DNA from: Chionis minor | Lineage: Eukaryota; Chordata; Aves; Charadriiformes; Chionididae | NCBI GenBank assembly: GCA_013398295.1 | Contig: VZSF01006712.1 | Coordinates: 1-64,000, forward strand | Direction: 5' to 3' | DNA length: 64,000 nucleotides | In this document: positions 51,211-61,036 of the stretch, one piece after another | How positions within the stretch are numbered: position 1 is the stretch's first letter | Layout: every line of letters begins with the position of its first letter | Made by a program: the position numbers and the translations under genes | Notes under the pieces: generated by a model | What the model was told of the DNA's origin: nothing | Databases searched by the model: none | Seen by the model: only the letters and a program-made list of their open reading frames with translations

Positions 51211-52137
51211 TAGAATCATAGAATGGTTTAGGTTGGAAGGGACCTTCAAGATCATCAAATTTCAACTTCCCTTCCATGGGCAAGGACACCTCCCATTAGA
51301 CCAGGTTGCTCAAAGCCCCATGCAGCCTGGCCTTGAACACTTCCAGGGGTGGGGCCTCCACAATTTCCCTGAGCAACCTGTTCTAGTGCCACACCACCCT
51401 CACAGTGAAAAACATCTTCCTGAGGCCTAATCTAAGTCTACCCTCTGTCAGTTTGAAGCTGTTACCCCTTGTTGTGTCACTACACGCCCTTGTAAAAAGT
51501 CCTCCAGCTTTCTTGTAGGCTCCCTTTAAGTCCTGAAAGGCTGCTGTAAGGTCTCCCTGGAGCCTTGTCGAGATTGAAGAACCCCAGCTCTCTCATCCTG
51601 TCTTCACAGGAGAGGTGGTGCTCCAGCCCTCTGATAATTTTTGTGGCCTTCCTCTGGACTTGTTCCAACAGGTCTATGTCTTTCCTGTGCTGAGACCTCC
51701 AGGACTGGACACAATATTCCAGGTGGGGTCTCATGAGAGTAGAGTAGAGGGGCAGAATCACCTCCCTTGACCTGCTGGCCATGCTGCTTTTGATGCAGCC
51801 AAGGATACGGTTGGCCTTCTGGGCTGCGAGCACAAATTCTCGGCTCCTGTTGACCTTCTCGTCTACCAATACCCCCAAGTCCTTCTCCTCAGGGCTGCTC
51901 TCGATCCATTTTCCACCCAGCCTGTATTTGTGCATGGGATTGCCCCGACTCAGGTGCAGAACCTTGCACTTGGCCTTGTTGAACTTCACGAGGTTGGCAC
52001 AGGCCCACCTCTCCAGCCTGTCCAGGTCCCTCTGAATGGCATCCCTTCCCTCCAGCATGTCAACCGCTCCACACAGCTTGGTGTCATTGGCAGACTTGCT
52101 GAGGGTGCACTCAATCCCAACATCCATGTCAGATGAG
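51211..52137 (-). mobile_element. CR1 LINE, 5'-truncated, with 215-codon reverse transcriptase remnant
   Basis: On the minus strand an open frame of 215 codons (52127-51480) starts inside the reverse transcriptase at GIECTLSK. It covers [39 protein letters not shown] and [11 protein letters not shown]. The catalytic FADD motif reads SAND: Phe is changed to Ser and the first Asp to Asn (codon 52086-52088), while the second Asp (52083-52085) remains. Late in the frame the usual SLEKRRL-type end is replaced by DKAPGRP, caused by a 4-nt deletion that is common in this CR1 subfamily and shared with 60352-61036. The 3' UTR runs to 51211 (tagaatcatagaatgg on the plus strand). It is a fossil, not a functional polymerase. 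Confidence 0.95.
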
Positions 52138-54016
52138 ATCCAGATGTGAATACAGAATAATATAATATGCTATTATAGGTTATTCTATTACTATAGGACA
52201 CTGATCCTTTTCTTGTGCTGAGTTACAAGGTGTAGGAAAATTATCTTCAACTAAAAAAAGAGAAGTGAGTATTGCCGACTGTTCTATAGTAGCATTATAT
52301 TCAGGCTTATAATACCATGCTGACTTGGTCCTGTTTTGTAGCATAGTCCACAGCCTGGCACACTTTTATTCATCCATGAAGACAGCTGAAAGCAGGCTAT
52401 ACAATTCTCTGTTAAACAAATACACTAGCTTTCATTTAATAATGGCTTGAAATGACTACTGAGTAGAACTACTGTAATGCTATTAACATGTTGCTAATTA
52501 GTGTTATGTTTTGACAGAACTAAATAAGAAAATGTTAAGACTATGAAATTAATTCAGTTTAACAAACTGTTATCTTGAGAACAAAGTAAAAATAGATTAT
52601 TTTATTGTGATCATAAAGCAACTTTAATATGCCTTCATATGAAAAGTTTGGGGACAATGTTTCAGTGAGTTGAAATTTAATACATAGGAGAATTGCATAT
52701 TAGTGAGAAACAGATTGTAGAATAAGTCTAGGGAGGTAAGTCCTGTTTTATCTTCTCCCATTAACTGTGCTGCAAGCACAAGGGAGCTCAAAATATGATT
52801 GCACTATTGATTTAAATACTTAAAGTCTGTGCATTGTTCAGTCAATACTGTATGAAGCCATTAATAAAAAGAGGTCACATTATTGAGTATAAGAGCTTGG
52901 GAGGTTGGTTTTTTTTTCCATACATAGTTTTGATTTTCCATGCACAAATATAGAGATATGATTGAAAGATAATTTAGGATTAATATTTTTATGTGTTTCT
53001 TTTTGTGGGAGCAATAAGTGTCTCCTTCCCAGCACCTTTATTGTGCTACTAAAAGCATTTGTGAATTTAGCCTGGGAGCTGACTTGAAGTACTGATTGAA
53101 TTAAAAATAGAATTTGTTTCTTAGGTTATATTTAATCTGAATTGAGGAATTAATTCAGATTACAATGTTACAAAATTAGTATTGATGTGGACAGGCATAC
53201 GTGGGGAGCATTGAAACTGGCACTACTTCTATGAGAAATGCTTGGGAATCCATGGTTCTAAAACGATGAAAAGAAATGGATGTTCTCATGAAATGAGGCA
53301 ATTCCTTGAGCTGAATTTTGAACAGAAAATATTTTCAGTGATGCCTGTATTACGATAACTCAGCTAAACTCCGTTTTTATACCTTTAATCAGGAAATTGT
53401 TCTAGTAGGAAATTCTGTTAAAAATTTTTTCAGCTTTTAATTTGCATGTCATCTTTCTCATTTTTGGTAATACACAACAGAAAGCCTGTATGTTGATACA
53501 GGATTTACATGCCGTCTGGCATGTAAAGGAAGGTTTTGTGGGTGAAAACTGGATCTTTATCTGTAGAAGAAAAACAGTGCCTCATTTTTAGGAAGGTGTC
53601 ACTTTATTTTTTTCCTTTTTTTTTTTTTTTAATGACTTGAAACTATTCCAACTGATTCTGCTGTGCCACTCTTCAAATTGACATCTCCATTCTCTTCTGA
53701 CCTCTTACAGATTTTTTTATGTATGTATTCTGGAAACTCTTCAAAAAGTAGCTTTGGATTAAAGTAGGTCTTGCCGTTTCATATGGAAACTGACTTCAGT
53801 TGCCAGAGGAGGTTTTTGGACGCAGTGATGTATTATAGATATATAGAATGAAACTGGTATATGTGAACTTGAGAACTATAGTGAGAGAAAGGAGTTTATA
53901 CTGCCAACAGACAAAAGGCAGAAATACGGTTTCTAGTCTGAGGTTGTTGTTACCATTTTATACAATAATCATCCATGACCTGTCAGTCATTTTCTTTGAG
54001 GGAAGTTTACCAAGTT
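52138..54016. other. Unique AT-rich DNA between two CR1 copies
   Basis: Nothing recognised except simple tracts, chiefly T15 at 53616-53630. No open frame here reaches a notable length. Confidence 0.6.
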
Positions 54017-54947
54017 ATCATAAAATCATAAAATGTTACGGGTTGGAAGGGACCCCTAGAGATCTCTGGTCCAACCCACCTGTCAGAGCAGGTCCACCTA
54101 CAGCAGGTTGCACAGGATGGCGTCCAGGCGGGTTTGGAATGTCTCCAGAGTTGGAGACTCCACCACCTCTATGGGCAACCTGTGCCAGTGCTCTGCCACC
54201 CTCAAGGGAACGAAGTTCTTCCTCATGTTCAGGTGGAACTTCCTACATCCAAGTTTGTACCCGTTACCTCTTGTTCTGTCACTGGGCACCACTGAAAAAA
54301 GCCTGGCCCCCTCCTCCCAGCACCCTCCCTTTAAGTATTTATAAGCATTGATAAGATCTTCCCTCAGTCTTCTCTTCTCCAAACTACAAAGACCCAACTC
54401 TCTCAGCCTTTCGTCATAAGAAAGATGTTCCAGCCCCCTAATCACCTTCATAGCCCTTTGCTGTACCCTCTCCAGCAGTTCCCTGTCCTTTTTAAACTGG
54501 GGAGCCCAGAAATGGACACAGTACTCGAGTTGCGGCCTCACCAGGGCAGAGTAGAGGGGAAGGATGACCTCCCTCGACCTGCTGGCCACACTCTTCTTGA
54601 TGCCCCCCAGGATGCCATTGGCCTTCTTGGCCACAAGGGCACATTGCTGGCTCATGGTCATCCTGTTGTCCACCAGGACTCCCAGGTCCTTCTCTGCACA
54701 GCTGCTCTCCAGCAGGTCAGCCCCTCACCTGTACTGGTGCGTGGGGTTATTCCTCCCCAGGGGCAGGACCCTACACTTGCCTTTGTTGAATTTCATTAGG
54801 TTTCTCTCTGCCCAACTCTCAGTCCTGTCCAGGTCACAGTGAATGGCCGCTCAGCCTTCTGGTGTGTCAGCCACCCCTCCCAGCTTTGTGTCATCAGCAA
54901 ACTTGCTGATGGTATACTCCATCCCTTCATCCAGGTTGTTGATGAAT
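54017..54947 (-). mobile_element. CR1 LINE, 5'-truncated, with 191-codon ORF2 remnant
   Basis: On the minus strand the element enters at the motif-C region, where FADDTKL is intact (DD codons at 54890-54895). It continues to the CR1 3' end at 54017 (atcataaaatcataaaatg on the plus strand). A TGA at 54727-54725 and other breaks interrupt the first third. From 54673 down to 54098 a 191-codon frame stays open, covering [69 protein letters not shown] and [17 protein letters not shown], and ending at the normal ORF2 terminus. The 3' UTR (ggttggaagggacccctagagatctc on the plus strand) marks a third subfamily. This copy is the best preserved at the protein level but too truncated to be active. Confidence 0.95.
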
Positions 54948-57900
54948 CTCAAAATCTGGGAACTTGAAATTCATAACTGACGGTTCTTAATGTCCACAAT
55001 CTCAGTAGCCAGATTGGTTTTGTGTCCTATTCCTAGTTTTTCTTCTGTTTGTTTCCCATCTTTCCCACCTGCACCCTAGAGGGGTTATTAGTCTTAGGAG
55101 TTTTCCGCCTGTTTATATATAGTTACTCTATTTCATTTTTCTAATTAATTATTATAACTAGTTTAAATTGAAAATGTGGCTTCACATTATGCTCAACACA
55201 GTCTTGGTGCAAGCCACACTGCAACAGCCTCTGCTGCTTCTCTTGTGCTTGATCATGAGGCCAAGGGTTGAATTTCATTAGTTCTGTGACCTGATGGGAA
55301 ATTAGTTGACTGAAAAATGTTGTTAGCTTTTTACTGGATCAACACGGCAACGTGAGCTCTAAAAACAGCATGAGGGAGGTGGTTGAGAAAGACAGGCCTG
55401 CCATTCTACCAGCAGTCTCTTCTTATACTAGGTTAAACATAGCATTTGCTTCTGGGAAGAACAATCATTTCCAGCCTGCACTTAGCTTGGAGTTTCATAT
55501 TCTTTGGAAAATATAAATTCTGATCCAAAGAGATCTGTAGTCCAAAAGCTTGTCTGCACTTTCCAGCTGTAACTAAACGTAATAAAAAAATATTACTTCT
55601 CCCTACAAAAATTGTTTTTCTTACATTGGAAATCTCTTATTAACTTCTGAGATTTTATATATATTTGTATTTGGGTCTGAGAAGAGATTAAAACCGTATT
55701 TGTAGTTATAGGATAAAAGAACAATTATGAATATAAAGAGAGGAAGGCAGCAACATTGTGGAAAGGATCAAGGATTTATATATGTGATACAGCAACACAT
55801 TCATACGAGTATTTTTGTTAATACTTGCTTCCATTAAATTTTGGGCCTGTCTCTTGATATTGATAAAAGGTCATAGACTATTTATTTAATCTTGTATGTC
55901 TTATTCAACTGAGTAGTTTTGCTGATGAGAAAAGATCTGCTCAGCAAGCAAGAGCTGATAGTAAAGACTGTAGAGTTAGTAGTAACCTTCACAAAAAACT
56001 TGCAGTCTTCCAGAAAAAGTATTAGGCTAGGTACCTATGCCTGCCTTATCTGTGTTCAGAGATAAGAAAAATGTTTTATGACTTAACACATAAGTTGACC
56101 TTAGGTTATTTGGCCTTGTGCTTTAGTCTGAAACCAACATATTTCATGACTAGACAAGTATTTGCAGAAAGAAAGAAATGTGCATTTATTCGGACATAAA
56201 GGAAATATAAAATTTCCCTGCATACAGAAACTTTAGAAATATGCCAACTAATCAACTTGAAACATTAAGGCCAAGGGTCTGCCAAAACTCCTCTTCTCTT
56301 TGGAAGTTCTGTGACTGATTCAGGGCTCTGAATTCCCCCTTACTTGTTGATTCCAGATCCAGATGTTCAGTTTTGGGTGGTTTGGGTTTTGTTTTTTTTT
56401 TTCTCCTTTACAAACTATTTGATAATTTCTCTTTACCAAGTCTCAACTTCAGAGCTTCCAAGGTAGTGATAGTAAGCCCTATATGCTGTAGAAACAGTAT
56501 GTTTTATTTAGGATGGTGAAAAAGGACCTGAAACATGTAAAAGGAGCCCGTCCTTTCTGTGAAGGGTTCTGTTGCAAGCAAGAAGCGCCTGAACAGCCTC
56601 CACCCTCTTGTTCCTTCTCACCTACTGTGCAGGCTCCTTGGAGTATTATACATGGTACCCCCTTAAATGATCGTGTCTAAACCTATGAGATTATTGTGAA
56701 TTCCTGCCTATCACCTGGAGCACGACTAACCCCAGTGCCTAGGTGTGTCAACTGTCTTAAATTCTTGTTCGCTAATCTTCAGCATTTGGTTATCAGAAAG
56801 GGAAAAGAACGAACCATGAGGTTCCAGTGGCAAGGAGACAAGCAGAGACAAATCCTCTTTCCTGCACAGACTGATAACTTGCGCTGCTGCTTCAGATACC
56901 AAAAAAGTTGCATGATAATTTTAGTGTTAATGTTCAGGCTGAGACGCCACAATAGTAATTACGTAGACACTGCTGCTACATGGAGTTCCATGTAGTCTGC
57001 AAAACCACAACTTGTATCTACTGTGAAAAGAGTGGTATGTAATATATTACCTTTACCTTCTGTTTTTCACTGTACGTTACAACAGTCAGATGGTGTCATC
57101 TATATTTACAGAGTTTGGAGAAGGAAAAATAAGCTTGGAAAGCTCTTAAATCTGGAAGAAGTACAGCATGCTTGCACACTTTTATCATTAATGGGACAGC
57201 AATGCTCACTATCTTTCCTATAATCCTCAATACTTTAAAGGCTTGAGTATTCATAAGGGATTTTCACATTGCTATTTTTGTAAATAACATATTTATGCAG
57301 CTTTTCTGAGGCATGGAATAATTTTCAAACCAAGAATGGTAAGGTACAGTTGAGGAAGAAACTGTCACTTAAACAACTTGATCAGAATCTCTCTGTACAA
57401 GAAGTGGTTGACATACAGGATAATAGAACTGAACTCATAAAATCAAAGTGAACATAAGAATGGCCTTTTATATCCTCTTACAGCTCAAAATTAATGGTTT
57501 CCTTTCGTTAAAGACTGATTTGTAATTTTTGCAACCCTAGAGGATGTGCAGTGATTAATCACTCCCTTGTCCTTGTGTCCCTGTTTAGTTTTATTTAGTT
57601 TCATTAATACAGACGGAATAAATGGCCCGGTTGTTTCTGTTCTGGTTTTTCCTGGGCTTTCAGAGGTTTTGGTTTTGTTGATACTTTGTTCTCATCTGTA
57701 GTAGTTGATACACTTCTCATACTGTCAAAATAAGTATGCTTTGCCAGGACTGGAGTGATCTTAATGCCTAACTGTAGTGTATAGTAGTGGCAATAAAATT
57801 TAATAAAGAATTTATTTTTCAGTCAATTAGAAAGTCTTTCTACAGATACAAAGAGGAATGGGAATGATTTCCCTCATGAAAGTTTATAGAACTCTTTTAC

Positions 57901-59337
57901 GTGTGAAAACCATTTTATAAATGCAATTTTTTCTTTCAAGAAAATCCTAAAAATGTGTGTGTATATATATAACATATATAAAAAACCCCATATATTTTTA
58001 GCAAGCCTATTACTCCTTCTACTTAAAATATTAAAAAGTTAGATTCTACAGAATAATTGCTGCAGCTATGGTATGCCTTCACATAGCTGAAGCCAAGAGA
58101 TAAAGATGCTGCTTCTTTTAAACAATATAGACTAGAAAAGGCAGTATTTTTAAATACAATTAATACACACTTTCAACTTCTTCCATCAAGGGAGAGCTCC
58201 CTGCTTTCTTCATTAGGCTCTCCATCAGGGCTATGTAATAATATTTTTCTTCTTTCTCGACATTAAAGAATATGTGTTCACATATGCATTTTTCTAGAGG
58301 GAGTTCTCATAAATGTTTTTTCTATTTACTTAGATGAAGGTGATTTAAAATTCTAATGTTAGAATGAAAAATATTTATTTTACTTTAGATTAAATCCTAT
58401 TGCTACTGGTTTCACACCAAATAAAGACTTGTAAGAATTTCCCTTTCAGTTTTAATGTACTTAGCAATCATTTTTGCCTCCATAATTTAGGAAAATAATA
58501 TGTAATCCTGTGGCGTTAATTCCTTTTGCTACAAAGTTTATCATATCTGGTAAGAAAATGAATTATAGAAAATTCTCATCAGGGTTTGTATATTAGATGA
58601 AATTAATTCATTGTATAAATTTCACAGAGCACAGAGAAATGCTGAAGTATTTTTCAACAGTAATGGATCAGTCCCATGCCCAAATTAAGCATATGAGGCT
58701 TCCCAGAGAAGGCAATGGAATGACTTCTAAGTTCACTGCATAGTTATTTAACTATTGCTGAGTTGGAAAGGTGAGATGGTATTTAGTCCCTTATCAGGTA
58801 GCCATTTAAGAATTAGACATCTAGTCCAATCTCAGTTTGCTAAACAGACAATGGAGAATGACATTTATAAGTGATTCATATCTTCATCGAGTTTATACCT
58901 TAGGTAAAATGTAATGAATCACACTACTAAAATACTCGATTATCTCTAAAATGGGAGCCTTGATGACTAGTTTAGATTACATGACTAACCTTGGGTGGTT
59001 AAAGTTAAGGGAGAGTAATCCCATCAACAGTGTTTTCACATGTAAGCATAATCTGACATTAAGACTTCTAGAAAGCTGTGCTCCTGAGCTCAGAGGAAGA
59101 ATCAAATCTTTGTCAGAGTGATGTATATATAGATGACCACTGGTCTTTCACTGAAGTTTGAAGAATTTTCTACAAAGCCATAATGGGGAAAATGAAAATA
59201 TGTAGAACAGGTCTATATGTTGAGGAAGGCTTTAAGAAAATGTTGTAGTATGTGGCCAATTGGTTTGGTAGCTGTAGGATTTTCAGCTTGAAACAGACTG
59301 AAGTCATTTTGAAGCAATGTCTTTAGATTCTATTACA
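54948..59337. other. Unique AT-rich DNA, no gene supported
   Basis: No repeat family or gene recognised. Simple tracts include T-runs near 56391-56402 and a TG/TA run at about 57953-57982. Open frames such as 56696-56995 (plus, 99 codons) show no known motif. Confidence 0.55.
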
Positions 59338-59611
59338 GATGAGGAAGGACAAGAGGAAATGGGTTCAAGTTGTGCCAGGGGAGGTTTAGGCTAGACATTA
59401 GGAAAAAAATTTTCACTGAAAGAATTATCAGACATTGGAATAGGCTGCCTAGGGAGGTGGTTGAGTCACCATCCCTAGATATGTTTAAAAGTCGTATATA
59501 AGTAGCGCTTAGAGACACGGTTTAGGGGCAGACCTGGTAGACTAGTGCCAATGGTTGGACTAGATGATCTTAAAGGTCTTTCCCAACATAAATGATTCTA
59601 TGACTCTGTGA
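59338..59611 (+). mobile_element. CR1 LINE 3' fragment
   Basis: Begins gatgaggaaggacaagagg and ends aatgattctatgactctg. It holds the last ORF2 codons and the 3' UTR. It matches the copy at 50850-51132 almost throughout, including ggaataggctgcc, tgtttaaaagtcgtat and aatggttggactagatgat, so both belong to one subfamily. A minus-strand frame of 61 codons here is incidental. Confidence 0.93.
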
Positions 59612-60351
59612 AACAGTGTTTGCAGATACATGACAAAGAGGACATTACTCATGGGAGAGTTTGAATTTTGAGAAACAGAACAGGGATATTAGGTTTTAAA
59701 TGTGACTTTTTATATTTTCCAGTGTTGCATATTTGCACATGATCTATTTTCTTCAGAAAAAAAAAAAAAAAAAACCAAAACAAATAAAAACCAAAAAACT
59801 GACATATTTTAGTCTCTAAATACTAAAAGGAAAAATATAGAGAATAACATTTGCTAACCAGTAACATGTATTTGAGGTTTCTTTTTAAACCTTTTAGTCT
59901 AGGCGTCTATGAAAAAAAAAAGAAGTTAAATACTGAAATTGTCATTTGAAAGACATCATTAAACTCATAAGCACATTTGTGAAACACAAGTTTACTTCAC
60001 ATGGAGAATTAATTCATGTTGGGCTGAATATACATTAAAGACATGAAGGGTAGCTATGTTAAATCCTTTAATACTGGAGATGTTATATAGTTGTGTACCA
60101 CACTGTTCTCCCACAGAAGTAGAGGTGCTTTGTCTCATAATAGCAGTGGAGGCATTCTGAGCATTTTACATTTTCATAGTTGCTGATTTGTTTCCAACTT
60201 GCTTCAGCTGAAACCCTGCTAGGGGGCAAATGCCTACAATTTTGGTCCTGGATTTCAGGTCTTCTTCATTCTATGCTGGATAGTCATTAGCTAAAACTCA
60301 GAAATTATTCAGGAAGTAGACTCGAATCCAGATCTGCCAAGTGGGTGATGA
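59612..60351. other. Unique DNA with an A18 tract
   Basis: Holds A18 at 59757-59774, followed by A-rich sequence to about 59800. Nothing else is recognised. The A-tract has no adjoining processed-gene or SINE sequence that I can identify. Confidence 0.6.
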
Positions 60352-61036
60352 ATGAGCAGCCCTGCAGAGAGGGACTTGAGGATACTAGTGGATGAAAATT
60401 TGGATATGAGCCGGCAATGTGCGCTCACAGTCCGAAAGCCAATCATATCCTGGGCTGCATCAAAAGCAGCGTGGCCAGCAGGTCAAAGGAGGGGATACTG
60501 CTCCTCAACGCCGTTCTGGTGAGACCCCACATGGAATACTGTGTCCAGCTCTGGAGCCCTCAACACAAGAAAGACTTGGACCTGTTGGAGCAGGTCCAGA
60601 GGAGGGCCATGAACACGATTGGAGGGCTGGAGCACCTCTGCTATGAGGACAGGCTGAGAGAGTTGGGGTTATTCAGCCTGGAGAAGGCTCCAGGGAGATG
60701 TTACTGCAGCCTGTCAGTACTTAAAGGGGGCCTACAGGGACAAACTTTTTATCAGGGCCTGTTGGATTTGGACAAGGGGAAATGGTTTTAAGCTAAAAGA
60801 GGGTAGATTTAGACCAGATATAAGGAAGACATGTTTTTATGACGAGGGTGGTGAAACACTGGCACAAGTTGCCCAGAGAAGTTGTATAAGCCCCCGTCGT
60901 TGGAAGTATTTAAGGTCAGGTTAGATGGGGCATTGAGCAACCTGGTCTAGCAGGAGGTGTCCCTGCCCATGGCAGGGGGCTTGAACTAGATAATCTGTAA
61001 AGGTCTCTTCCAACCCAAACGACTTTATTATTCTGT
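60352..61036 (+). mobile_element. CR1 LINE, 5'-truncated, ORF2 end and 3' UTR
   Basis: Starts at gagcagccctgcagagaggg (the region encoding AERDLG.LVDE) and runs to the 3' end near ttattattctgtg. A frameshift at about 60420-60435 moves the reading from LDMSRQCAL into the frame that carries [39 protein letters not shown] and GGLEHLCYEDRLRELGLFSLEK. After that, APGR shows the same 4-nt deletion as in the copy at 51211-52137, so both come from one subfamily. The 3' UTR has gagcaacctggtctag and ggtgtccctgcccatggcag. The 124-codon frame (60417-60791) is this fossil, not a host gene. Confidence 0.95.

Noticed and set aside
51480..52127. 215-codon minus-strand frame as a host gene
   Set aside because: Its whole length is CR1 reverse transcriptase sequence inside a truncated LINE, with a mutated active site.
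54098..54673. 191-codon minus-strand frame as a host gene
   Set aside because: It is the C-terminal end of CR1 ORF2. It ends at the normal ORF2 stop and is followed by a CR1 3' UTR.
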